From the NCBI GenBank assembly GCA_003169695.1, contig PNAS01000077.1, forward strand, positions 1 to 64,000: 64,000 bases of DNA. Direction: 5' to 3'. The notes beneath the pieces were generated by a model, which saw nothing but the letters and a program-made list of their open reading frames with translations, had not been told where the DNA came from and made no database searches. Position 1 is the first letter of the stretch. Every line of letters begins with the position of its first letter. Below are positions 17,490 to 25,873 of the stretch, one piece after another. The stretch comes from Spartobacteria bacterium (lineage in GTDB: Bacteria; Verrucomicrobiota; Verrucomicrobiia; Chthoniobacterales; UBA10450). A program made the position numbers and the translations under genes.

Positions 17490-17528
17490 CCATAACGTTG
17501 TCGCCGGTATCGACAAACCCCCGCGTGC
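17490..17528 (-). pseudogene. relic of the secreted C-terminal module
   Basis: Read on the minus strand this encodes TRGFVDTGDNVM, matching [13 protein letters not shown] of the second module in paralogues A and B. The DNA differs from 1319-1356 at about 3 of 38 positions. No reading frame continues on either side. It lies between the end of the WD40 kinase gene and the RND gene, so a further module gene was probably once here. Confidence 0.7.
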
Positions 17529-17625
17529 GAGGGCATCCAAGGCCGTCGGAGACGGTAGCTCCCCGCATAGAATGCTTGGGAGAGCGCCTACGCCAAGCCG
17601 TGCATTTACAAACAGACTATCTGAT

Positions 17626-20600
17626 CTAGCCCGCGCCGACCGGCGCCGGCTCCTTGGGACCCAAGCCCGGCTTCCCCGTGTCAGCTTCGTGGTGCATATG
17701 ACCGCTGCGGAGGAACGGCACCTTGTCGAGCACGCGCTCCTGGAACCATTCCAGCGCGAGGTAGATCACCGGCGTTATGTAGAGCGTGATGAGCTGGGAG
17801 ATAATGAGACCGCCGACAATGACGAGCCCCAGGGGCCGGCGAGAAGAACCATCGGCTCCATAACCGAGTGCAAGCGGGACCGCGCCCATCAAGGCGGCGA
17901 GCGTTGTCATGATGATAGGCCGGAAACGTTCGATACTGGCTTCGTGAATGGCAGAACGCCGGTCGTAACCTTCGTCGAGCCGGTGGAGCGCAAAGTCGAC
18001 GATCATAATGCCGTTCTTCTTCACAATTCCCATAAGCAGAAAGAGGCCGATCACGGAGTAAAGCGATAGCGTGGAACGGAAAAGCCAGAGCGTCAGCAAC
18101 CCACCCACGACCGCGGGGAAGAGCGCGGAAAGAACGGTAATCGGATGGACATAGCTCTCGTAAAGAATGCCGAGGATGACATACATGACAAAGAGCGCGG
18201 CCAAGACCAGGAACGGCAGCGCCTGGAAGAGTTGCTGAAGGACCAGGCCTTCTCCTTGAAGTTCTCCTTTTACGGTGGGAGGAAGGGTCTCGGCCGCCGT
18301 CTTCTGAATAAAGGCAGTCACATCGCCAAGAGCTACTCCGGGTTTGGTATCAAAACCAAAGGTTACGCTCGTAAACTGGTTCAAATGGTTAACCGATTGG
18401 AGACCCAGCTTCGTCACCGACTTCGTCAGCGTGCGCACTGGAACAAGAGCGGTGCCGCCGTCGGGCTTAACGTAGATGCGCGCCAGATCCTCGGGGATGG
18501 CTCGCTCGCGATCATCCACTTCCAGGATGACCTGATACTGGTCATCCGCCTGCTTGATTAAGTAAACGTAGTTCTGGGAGTAGGCAGAGCGTAGAAGCGT
18601 TTCTAGCTTTGTCGTCGAAACTCCGAAAAGACTGGCTCGGTCACGATCGATGTTGATGTCAACATTCGGCGTGTTGCGAAAAAGATCGGAGCGGGGAGGA
18701 GCGACGAAGCCATCGTAGGAGCGTAGCTTGGCGCCAAAGGCATCGGCGGCGGCGTATACTTCATCCGGGTTGATGCCACTCAAGACATAGGAATAGCGAC
18801 CGAATTGGCTCCCGGCCGCGCCGATGTTAATTTGCAGAACCGGAGACGGATTCAAGGTCGGGAAGACTCCGGGGATCTGGCTCACAGCTTTGCGCACGTC
18901 GGCCGCAACTTCCTCGATGCCCACCCGATCCTTGGCGTCCTTCAAGAACAGAACCGTGAAGACGCCGGGTGGTCCGGCACGGCCTGCGATGGTAAAATAC
19001 TTATCGACCCCTTTGTTAGCTTGCAAAATGGGGTCGAGCTTGTCCTGGAGTTGACGCTGTTGCTGTGGAGAGGCGCCTTCCTGGACGATGAAAAAGCCGC
19101 GGATGACACCGCTATCTCCAGTGGGAAGGAGTGTGAACGGCAACTCTTTAAAGAAGAACCATACTCCGAAGACGCAAGCGATGACGATGGGCACGGCAAG
19201 CCAACCGTGGTCGAGAAACCAGTCAAGAGTCCGGCCATAGGAACGTACGATCCGTTCGAAAAGACGGCCGATGACGCGCTCCGTCCAGGTCTTGGGATGG
19301 CCCGGACCTCGCTCCGCGAGCAGGCGCGCACACATTAGCGGCGTAAGTGTAAGCGAGACGAGACCGGACGCGAAAATGGCCACGATGATCGTGACGGAAA
19401 ACTCCCGGAAAATGCGGCCAAGAAGTCCGGGCATGAAAGCCAGTGGGATGAAGACGGCCGCGAGAGAGAGCGTCATCGAGAGGATCGTGAATGATATCTC
19501 ACCGGCACTATTCAAAGTCGCCGTGTAGATTGACTCCCCGTGCTCGGCGCGACGGACGACATTCTCAAGGAAAACGATCGCGTCATCGACCAGGAAGCCG
19601 ATGGCGAGAGTCATGGCCATCAGGGTCAGGTTGTTAATCGAGTAGTTCAGCGCCCACATCGCCAGGAACGTGATCAAGAGCGAGAGGGGCAACGCGACGA
19701 CCGGTATCAAGGTGTCAGCCGCGCGGCCCAGGAACATGAAGATGACAAGGATCACCAGGACGAAGGCGATGAAGAGGGTAGCCTGCACGTCTGAGACCGA
19801 GTGGACGATGGTCAGCGAGCGGTCGAAGGTTGGGATTAACTGGATCGAGCCGGGAAGTTCCAGCCGCAACTGCGGCAGCAGATCGTTGACCGACTGGGCG
19901 ACTGCCACCGCATTGGCCCCGGCCTGACGGGAAACCGCCAGCACGATCGTCGAAGCAGGGGGATTAAAACCGCGCGCAAAGAAGTGGCGCACGAGCCGCT
20001 CATCCTGCACGCCATCGACCACCGTCGCGACATCGCGCAAGTAAACGGGCGAGTTGTCCTTCCCCCGGGCGATGATGATATTGCGATAGCCTTCGGAGTC
20101 CCCGATTTGCCCGTTCGGATTTAGAACAAATGATCGCGTCTTTCCATCCAACTGGCCCGCGCCGGAATAGGCGGTACTGGCCTTGATCGCGGTGGAAAGA
20201 TCGTCCAGCGTCAGATTTCGTGAAGCCAACGCTCCCGGATTCGCTTTGATCCGGATCGCACCTTTGACGCCGTAAACATTCACCTGCGATACGCCCGGCA
20301 GAATGTTGATGCGCTGCTGGACCTGGGTCGTGGCGTATTTATAAAGGTCGCCGTCCGTCAGCGTGTCACTTGTCAGCGCGAGGTAAGTGACGGCCTGGTC
20401 GTTCGGATTGGTTTTGATAAAAGTGGGCGGACTTGGCAGATCATTGGGGAGCTGGCCAGAGGCGCGCTGGATGGCGGATTGCACATCGGTCGCAGCGGCA
20501 TCGATCCCTTTTGAAAGATCGAACTGAAGTGTGATGGAAGTATTCCCCTGGGTACTGGAACTGGTCGTCAGGGTAAGGCCGGGGATCTGAGTGAACTGTT

Positions 20601-20952
20601 TCTCCAGCGGCGTGGCGATAGTGTTCGCCATCGTTTCCGGATTCGCGCCGGGATAAGAAACCGTTACCGAAATGACCGGATAATCCACGGCGGGAAGGTC
20701 GTTCACGGCGAGCTGCTTGTAGGTGAGAGTACCGAAGACGATCATCGAGACCGTCAACAACGTAGTCATCACCGGCCGCCGAATGAACGGCTCGGATAGG
20801 CCGGAAGAGAACTGTGCAAGCTTGCCCGCTAGAGTTTTCCCACCCTCGGGCGCATGACTCTTCGCTCCGCGGCCGTCGCGATTTTCTAGCGCATCCTCGC
20901 GGGCGCCATCCTGCTGCGGTGGCTCGTCGCCATCGTGAGATGAATCGCTCAT
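17626..20952 (-). CDS. RND-family multidrug efflux permease
   Basis: 1108 residues from the ATG at 20952, 7 nt after the stop of the adaptor gene; the track start at 21057 would overlap that gene. An unusually polar N-terminal extension of about 50 residues precedes the usual first helix (FIRRPVMTTLLTVSMIVFGTLTY). Family hallmarks: LPAVDYPVISVTVSYPGANPE, a TM4 with LAIGFLVDDAIVFLENVVRR (paired aspartates of the proton relay), and a C-terminal LLMGIVKKNGIMIVDFAL. It closely resembles AcrB/MdtB-type drug exporters. It should form an inner-membrane trimer driven by proton import, with the adaptor encoded just upstream. No TolC-like outer-membrane gene is in the window. Confidence 0.94.
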   Translation of the reverse strand: MSDSSHDGDEPPQQDGAREDALENRDGRGAKSHAPEGGKTLAGKLAQFSSGLSEPFIRRPVMTTLLTVSMIVFGTLTYKQLAVNDLPAVDYPVISVTVSYPGANPETMANTIATPLEKQFTQIPGLTLTTSSSTQGNTSITLQFDLSKGIDAAATDVQSAIQRASGQLPNDLPSPPTFIKTNPNDQAVTYLALTSDTLTDGDLYKYATTQVQQRINILPGVSQVNVYGVKGAIRIKANPGALASRNLTLDDLSTAIKASTAYSGAGQLDGKTRSFVLNPNGQIGDSEGYRNIIIARGKDNSPVYLRDVATVVDGVQDERLVRHFFARGFNPPASTIVLAVSRQAGANAVAVAQSVNDLLPQLRLELPGSIQLIPTFDRSLTIVHSVSDVQATLFIAFVLVILVIFMFLGRAADTLIPVVALPLSLLITFLAMWALNYSINNLTLMAMTLAIGFLVDDAIVFLENVVRRAEHGESIYTATLNSAGEISFTILSMTLSLAAVFIPLAFMPGLLGRIFREFSVTIIVAIFASGLVSLTLTPLMCARLLAERGPGHPKTWTERVIGRLFERIVRSYGRTLDWFLDHGWLAVPIVIACVFGVWFFFKELPFTLLPTGDSGVIRGFFIVQEGASPQQQRQLQDKLDPILQANKGVDKYFTIAGRAGPPGVFTVLFLKDAKDRVGIEEVAADVRKAVSQIPGVFPTLNPSPVLQINIGAAGSQFGRYSYVLSGINPDEVYAAADAFGAKLRSYDGFVAPPRSDLFRNTPNVDINIDRDRASLFGVSTTKLETLLRSAYSQNYVYLIKQADDQYQVILEVDDRERAIPEDLARIYVKPDGGTALVPVRTLTKSVTKLGLQSVNHLNQFTSVTFGFDTKPGVALGDVTAFIQKTAAETLPPTVKGELQGEGLVLQQLFQALPFLVLAALFVMYVILGILYESYVHPITVLSALFPAVVGGLLTLWLFRSTLSLYSVIGLFLLMGIVKKNGIMIVDFALHRLDEGYDRRSAIHEASIERFRPIIMTTLAALMGAVPLALGYGADGSSRRPLGLVIVGGLIISQLITLYITPVIYLALEWFQERVLDKVPFLRSGHMHHEADTGKPGLGPKEPAPVGAG

Positions 20953-20959
20953 TGAAAAC

Positions 20960-22183
20960 TCAATTGACCGTCTTGTCGTTCGCCGGACTCGCTCCCTGCT
21001 CAACCTCGCGGGCGGCGACTTTGGTGCCCGGGGCGAGTTGCAATTGGCCGGCCACAACCACGGTTTCGCCGGGATTCACGCCATTCGTAATCACGGTGAG
21101 CTCGCCCTGACGCTGCCCCGGCTTCACCTGACGGAGATCAAGCGTCGAATCCGATTTGACCACGAAAATATACGGTCCGTTTTGACCAATCTGCACCGCG
21201 CCACTTGGGACGAGTTTCGAATTTTTCAGGACATCGAGGACCAGACGGACATGGACGAACTGTGATGGCCAGAGCGCCCGGTCCGGATTCGGCGTCACCC
21301 CGCGCGCCTTGACCGTTCCGGAGCCGGGCTGAACCGCATTGTCGATAAAGGAAAGGGTTCCTTCCCGGGGCGTGAACTGGTCGCCCTCAGCATCGGTCAT
21401 CACCTTTACGTTTGGACCTCCCAGATATTGTCGCACCAAAGGAAGATCGGGTTCCGCTACGGTAAAATCGGTGTAGATCGGATCGATGCCTTGAATGGTA
21501 ACGAGGACGGCCCCCGCGCCTGCGCTACTACCGCCCACGATGTTTCCCACGTCCACCTGGCGGAGCCCGGTTCGGCCATCGATGGGCGAGCGAATGTTAC
21601 AGTAATCAACGTTCACCTGTGCCGCGGCCACGGCGCCCTCGGCGCTTTTTACCTTGGCTTCGTCGTTGTTCACCGTGCCCTGCGCCGTATCGAAATCTTG
21701 CGGCGAAGTGACGCCTTTCGACCGGAGGTCCTGCTGGCGCTTGAGCGTGATTTGATCGAGGACCAATTGCGACTTTGCTTGCGCAAGCTGACCCAGGGCC
21801 TGCACGAGCACCGCTTCGTAAGGGCGGGAGTCAATCGTGAAAAGGGAATCGCCTTTTTTTACGTCAGCTCCATCCTGAAAATTGCGGGCCGTGATCTGGC
21901 CGCTCACTTGCGCCTGCACCTGGACGGTTTCAAACGCGGTGCACGTTCCAATCTCGTCGAGGTAAAGCGGAACATCTTTCTGTATCACCTTCGCTACATC
22001 CACCGGCCGCGGCGGTGGCGTTGGCACAGGTTTTTGCCTGCCGGTAAACGCTCGCAAGAGCAGGAGCAAGAGGACGAGAGCAATGATCCCTCCAAAAATA
22101 TAGACACGTTTACGCCCGAAGCGGTGTTCGAGATGCCCGACCGCTTCACGCGTCGCGACGTTGACCCGGGTCATTGTTGTCAT
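20960..22183 (-). CDS. RND efflux periplasmic adaptor (membrane fusion protein)
   Basis: 407 residues. An N-terminal membrane anchor (YIFGGIIALVLLLLLLRAF, about 28-46) and Pro-rich tether lead to the barrel-sandwich part (VQVQAQVSGQITARNFQDGADVKKGDSLF), an alpha-hairpin (LGQLAQAKSQLVLDQITLKRQQDL), the second lipoyl half (YCNIRSPIDGRTGLRQVDVGN) and a beta-barrel. It links the RND pump to an outer-membrane channel. The gene starts just after the MarR gene stop and ends 7 nt before the pump gene, so the three form one operon under the promoter upstream of marR. Confidence 0.93.
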   Translation of the reverse strand: MTTMTRVNVATREAVGHLEHRFGRKRVYIFGGIIALVLLLLLLRAFTGRQKPVPTPPPRPVDVAKVIQKDVPLYLDEIGTCTAFETVQVQAQVSGQITARNFQDGADVKKGDSLFTIDSRPYEAVLVQALGQLAQAKSQLVLDQITLKRQQDLRSKGVTSPQDFDTAQGTVNNDEAKVKSAEGAVAAAQVNVDYCNIRSPIDGRTGLRQVDVGNIVGGSSAGAGAVLVTIQGIDPIYTDFTVAEPDLPLVRQYLGGPNVKVMTDAEGDQFTPREGTLSFIDNAVQPGSGTVKARGVTPNPDRALWPSQFVHVRLVLDVLKNSKLVPSGAVQIGQNGPYIFVVKSDSTLDLRQVKPGQRQGELTVITNGVNPGETVVVAGQLQLAPGTKVAAREVEQGASPANDKTVN

Positions 22184-22187
22184 TGCA

Positions 22188-22682
22188 TTAGTTTCTCGAT
22201 GCTACGTTTCGGCGGCCGATCGTGGCGCGGCCGTTTTTCACGGTGCCCGCGGGTTCGTCCGCTTTCTTCCGGATCTGCGTGAGCACGCGGATACACGCGT
22301 CAAGATCGTGCGGCGGAACATTTTCTATGAGTTCGTGGCGCAATCCGTGCGCGGTGTTAAAAATTTCTTCGAGGACCGCTTTCGAGCGACGCTGGAGATG
22401 GACGATTTTGCACCGCCGGTCGTTGGGCGATTCTCGCCGCTTAATCCAACCGTCCTCCTGGAGCCGGTCGAGCAGACCAGCGAGCGTGGGTTCTTCAATG
22501 CCCATCCGATCAGCGATTTCCTTTTGCGTGAGTTTGTTCCCACCCTGCGAAACGTGAATGAGCGTGCGCCACTTACCCTGGCTCAAGCCGAGCGGGCGCA
22601 GACGCTGATCGAGCTTGGTGCGCCAGGCACGAGCGGTGCCGAAGAGCAAAAGACCGAACTCATTAGTGTTAGTTGGGGGCAT
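22188..22682 (-). CDS. MarR-family transcriptional regulator
   Basis: 164 residues. The winged helix-turn-helix is clear: LSQGKWRTLIHVSQGGNKLTQKEIADRMGIEEPTLAGLLDRLQEDGWIKRRESPNDRR, with the wing RRESPNDRRCKIVHL. The DxRxK-type wing and the ligand-responsive dimer architecture are those of SlyA/MarR drug-sensing repressors. It is the first gene of the efflux operon, and a palindrome like the SlyA site lies 12 nt upstream of its start. The likely logic is repression of the operon relieved by a small molecule; the ligand is unknown. Confidence 0.93.
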   Translation of the reverse strand: MPPTNTNEFGLLLFGTARAWRTKLDQRLRPLGLSQGKWRTLIHVSQGGNKLTQKEIADRMGIEEPTLAGLLDRLQEDGWIKRRESPNDRRCKIVHLQRRSKAVLEEIFNTAHGLRHELIENVPPHDLDACIRVLTQIRKKADEPAGTVKNGRATIGRRNVASRN

Positions 22683-22693
22683 GCCGGGAATTG

Positions 22694-22707
22694 GTTAGCG
22701 TGCTAAC
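22694..22707. promoter_or_regulatory. SlyA/MarR-like operator palindrome
   Basis: GTTAGC-GT-GCTAAC is a perfect 6-bp inverted repeat with a 2-nt centre, 12-25 nt upstream of the marR start codon. The core TTAGCGTGCTAA matches the published SlyA consensus TTAGCAAGCTAA at 10 of 12 positions. Its position would block transcription of the whole efflux operon, fitting autoregulation. Confidence 0.65.
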
Positions 22708-22772
22708 GAATGCCGCTTCACCGGAGTTGTCAAACGCTGGCTGACCCGCGTGCTCCAGCTCTTGACTCGCTC

Positions 22773-24215
22773 TTATGGATTCCCGTCGCTCACTTTCGCA
22801 AGTATTACCGTTCGTTTTCGGTAATCGGTCACGGTGAATATGGGCCGCGCGTGCAGAGGCGCCCATCGTTCGGTTTCCAGGACTTGCCGCTCCTGCTCAG
22901 GTTGGATCAACACATAGCGCGCACTCAACGGCAAGTCATCGATGCGACTCACGTAGACGAGGCGCGATCTTATATAGAACAGGAACGGCTGATAATCGGG
23001 ATCGATGGCGTAAAGCGGCTCCGATCTTGGCACGAGCGCGTCGATTTGCGCCGCGATCGGTTTCACCTTTGACCGCTGTTGCAAGGCTGGAACCACCGCA
23101 ACCGCGTAGAGGCAGATCGCAATTCCAGCGGCGATCGCTGTGGAGATCACGAGCCGAAATCTTCGCCTCGCGGGAGGAATTTGCGGCGCACGCCACCAGG
23201 CTGGCAACCGAATCTCGCTTGCCGTCAGCGTCATCGCCACCAGCCATGCGGCCGGAACCAAAACCGGCATCGAATAACGGGGGAGCGCTCCCGGCAACAA
23301 ATTCACAACTAGAAAGGGAACAGCACAGCCCCAGGTTAGCGAGCGTAACAGGTTCGTTTCACTCGGCGTTGATAACTCCGCTCCTCGAACTAATGGCAAC
23401 AATAAGGTCCAAGGCAGAAAGTAAGCGAGACCGCGGGGAATATTCAGCAGCCAGCTGCCGAGCTTGAAGTCATCGCCGGTGAGACGGCCGGTGAGTTGAA
23501 TCGACCAAGTTTGAGTGAGATTCGCGCCACGGATTGCCTGCCAGTATGGAACGGCCCAGGCCGCGAAGATTCCAAGCACGATCAGAATCCCAGCGAGATG
23601 CGCCGGATGCCGAAGCTTCCGCAGCTCCCCTGCCCCATAAAGAACGGCAACGACGACTGCATAGAAAAAGAGCAAATGCACCGGTCCTTTCGCGAGCACA
23701 CCAAGCCCCAGAAAAACCGACGACACCATCCACGTGAGCCACGGTGACCGCCGTTGATGCCACCAGCTAAGCCAGCAGATCATGGCGACGCCGAAGAGCG
23801 ACACGTAGAGCGCTTCAATTTCAATCAGCCGCCCTTTTTCGATCATTCCGAAATTCGTCATCCAGATCAGGGCGGCGATCACAGATCCGTTCGCGCCTAG
23901 ACTCGCGCGCGCCACGGTGACAAAAGCTAGCGCGACCGCGAGAACGCAGAGGACCGACGGCAAGCGTGCCGTCCATTCGTTGCGATGTCCCGTTGCCCCA
24001 AAGGAAGCGGCCACCAGCCAATTCACCAGCGGCGGCTTGCGATAATACGGCTCGCTCCCAACTTGCGGAATGAGGAAGTTGCCCGTCTCGAGCATCGTGA
24101 CCGCCGGCAAAATGCGGCGTCCTTCTTCTCCCTTGATCTCCAACGAACCGAGCGCGGGGAGATAAATCGCGGCCCAGCACATTACCACGAGCAAGAAGTT
24201 GGCGGCGCGGGACAT
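22773..24215 (-). CDS. GT39-type membrane glycosyltransferase (ArnT/PMT-like)
   Basis: 480 residues with about ten predicted membrane helices. The first periplasmic loop carries the acidic KGEEGRRI motif and the EPYYRKPPLVNWL segment, hallmarks of lipid-linked sugar transferases of the PMT/ArnT superfamily. FGMIEKGRLIEIEAL and AKGPVHLLFF also match family blocks. It should transfer a sugar from a polyprenyl-phosphate donor to a lipid or protein at the outer face of the inner membrane. The acceptor cannot be told. It is a single gene with no sugar-modification partners beside it. Confidence 0.85.
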   Translation of the reverse strand: MSRAANFLLVVMCWAAIYLPALGSLEIKGEEGRRILPAVTMLETGNFLIPQVGSEPYYRKPPLVNWLVAASFGATGHRNEWTARLPSVLCVLAVALAFVTVARASLGANGSVIAALIWMTNFGMIEKGRLIEIEALYVSLFGVAMICWLSWWHQRRSPWLTWMVSSVFLGLGVLAKGPVHLLFFYAVVVAVLYGAGELRKLRHPAHLAGILIVLGIFAAWAVPYWQAIRGANLTQTWSIQLTGRLTGDDFKLGSWLLNIPRGLAYFLPWTLLLPLVRGAELSTPSETNLLRSLTWGCAVPFLVVNLLPGALPRYSMPVLVPAAWLVAMTLTASEIRLPAWWRAPQIPPARRRFRLVISTAIAAGIAICLYAVAVVPALQQRSKVKPIAAQIDALVPRSEPLYAIDPDYQPFLFYIRSRLVYVSRIDDLPLSARYVLIQPEQERQVLETERWAPLHARPIFTVTDYRKRTVILAKVSDGNP

Positions 24216-24224
24216 GGTAAGGCT

Positions 24225-24321
24225 GAACGTCCAACCCGCCTACGCCGAAAGCTTCGGCGTGGCAAGCATCCACCTGTCTCGCCTTCGGTCGCCGCGGGCG
24301 ACCGAAGGAAGAACGTCCAAC
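24225..24321. repeat. two hairpins bracketed by 11-bp direct repeats
   Basis: The gap between the GT39 gene and nusA (24216-24570) holds GAACGTCCAAC at 24225-24235 and again at 24311-24321. Between the copies lie two perfect hairpins: ACGCCGAA-AGC-TTCGGCGT (24242-24260) and CCTTCGGTCGCC-GCG-GGCGACCGAAGG (24282-24308). This looks like a small palindromic insertion with flanking duplication. Apart from it the gap shows no gene and no clear promoter. Confidence 0.6.
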
Positions 24322-24570
24322 GCTCCATTGCCCACGGTAGGTGTATTTCACGCGCCGCCGAGGAAGCGCTTGGCGCGCAGGAGACCAAACCGCACGATTC
24401 GCTGTAACGGGCCGCGCAGCCGGGCGATTTGAGGTCAACCGCCCCTACCTCTGTGCAGCATTCCCAACTTGACGAAAGGCCCTTGGAAAATTAAAGTGAG
24501 CGCCTAGTCCGCGCTGATTGGGGTGGGAGCTGGTGTCCCACTCTTTTTAGTCTGCGGGCTAGATGTTTTT

Positions 24571-25824
24571 ATGAACGCCGAGTTTATTGCCATGCTGGAT
24601 TACCTAGAACGGGAGCGCGGGATCAAACGCGAGATCCTGCTCGAGGCCGTCTCCAACGCCCTTCTTTCGGCGTCCAAAAAAAGCGTGAGCGCGTCGCGCG
24701 ACCTCCGCATCGATATCAATCCGAAAACGGGGGAGATCCGCGCGCTGGCGAAGTTGCTCGTGGTTGAGGACGTCGCGAACCCGGCTGACGAAATTTCGCT
24801 TTCGAAGGCCCGCAAGGTCAACCCGGACGCGGCTGTTGGTGGTGAAGTGGAAGTGGAAGTGACCCCCAAGAATTTCGGACGCATCGCCGCGCAGACCGCG
24901 AAGCAGGCCATGATGCAGCGCATCCGCCAGGTGGAGAAGGAAATGATTTACGAGGAATTCAAGGATCGCGCGGGCGAGATCGTCAGCGGCACGGTCCGCC
25001 GCTTCGATCGCTCCGATGTGATTCTCGATCTCGGGAAATTCGAGGCGATCATGCCGCAGCGGGAGCGCGTCGTGGTCGAGGATTACAACGTCGGTGATCG
25101 CCTGCGCGCCTACGTCGTCGCGGTGGAAAATGGAATTCGCGGACCGGAGATTATTGTCTCGCGCAGCCACCCGAATTTCGTGCGCCGGCTTTTCGAACTC
25201 GAAGTAAGCGAAATCAATGATGGCACCGTCGAGATCCGCGGCATCGCACGCGAAGCCGGCTATCGGACAAAAATTGCGGTCACGAGCGCGAACGAAAAAG
25301 TGGATCCAGTCGGCGCTTGCGTCGGAATGCGCGGGTCGCGGGTGAAAAACATCGTTCGCGAGCTGAACAACGAGAAAGTCGACATCATCCGCTGGAGCTC
25401 CGACCCGAAGGAATTTGTACTTGAAGCGCTCAAACCCGCCAAGGTGAAAAACCTCGTTTTCGATACCGAGAAGAAGAGCGTCCAGGTTTCCGTCGATGAA
25501 GATCAGCTTTCGCTCGCGATCGGGAAGAAAGGCCAGAACGCGCGCTTGACGTCGCGCCTCACCGGATGGGAAATCAACATCGACCGCGACACGTCGGCGA
25601 CCCATGCGGTCGAACAGAAAGTCGCGCAAGCGGCACAAGCTCTGAGCGGGGCGCTACCGATTACGGACGAGCAGGCATTGATGCTCGTGAAATCCGGCTT
25701 CACCAATCTCGAAGGATTGCGCGACGCGGCGGTCGAGGATCTGGTCGAGATTCTTTCCGTGGATGAAGCGAAGGCGCGTGAAATTCATGAGGCCGTTCAT
25801 CAGGAGAGTCCGGCCGCACAGTAA
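24571..25824 (+). CDS. nusA: transcription termination/antitermination factor NusA
   Basis: 417 residues from the ATG at 24571 (MNAEFIAMLDYLERERGIKR), the conserved NusA start; the track start is 16 codons early. Domains in order: N-terminal RNA-polymerase-binding domain (1-125), S1 domain (GEIVSGTVRRFDRSDVILDLGKFEAIMPQRE), two KH domains (RVKNIVRELNNEKVDII, LSLAIGKKGQNARLTSRLTGWEI), and one helix-hairpin-helix acidic repeat at the end (LVKSGFTNLEGLRDAAVEDLVEI). It controls pausing, termination and antitermination. It heads the nusA-infB-rbfA-nrnA-truB-ribF cluster. The usual upstream rimP is not present here. Confidence 0.97.
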   Translation: MNAEFIAMLDYLERERGIKREILLEAVSNALLSASKKSVSASRDLRIDINPKTGEIRALAKLLVVEDVANPADEISLSKARKVNPDAAVGGEVEVEVTPKNFGRIAAQTAKQAMMQRIRQVEKEMIYEEFKDRAGEIVSGTVRRFDRSDVILDLGKFEAIMPQRERVVVEDYNVGDRLRAYVVAVENGIRGPEIIVSRSHPNFVRRLFELEVSEINDGTVEIRGIAREAGYRTKIAVTSANEKVDPVGACVGMRGSRVKNIVRELNNEKVDIIRWSSDPKEFVLEALKPAKVKNLVFDTEKKSVQVSVDEDQLSLAIGKKGQNARLTSRLTGWEINIDRDTSATHAVEQKVAQAAQALSGALPITDEQALMLVKSGFTNLEGLRDAAVEDLVEILSVDEAKAREIHEAVHQESPAAQ

Positions 25825-25873
25825 ACTGGTTTGCCGCTAATCAGCCAGCCAAGACGATTTTTCAGCAACACAA

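Noticed and set aside
24604-25638. 344-residue minus-strand ORF
   Set aside because: Shadow of nusA, whose domains are unambiguous on the plus strand.
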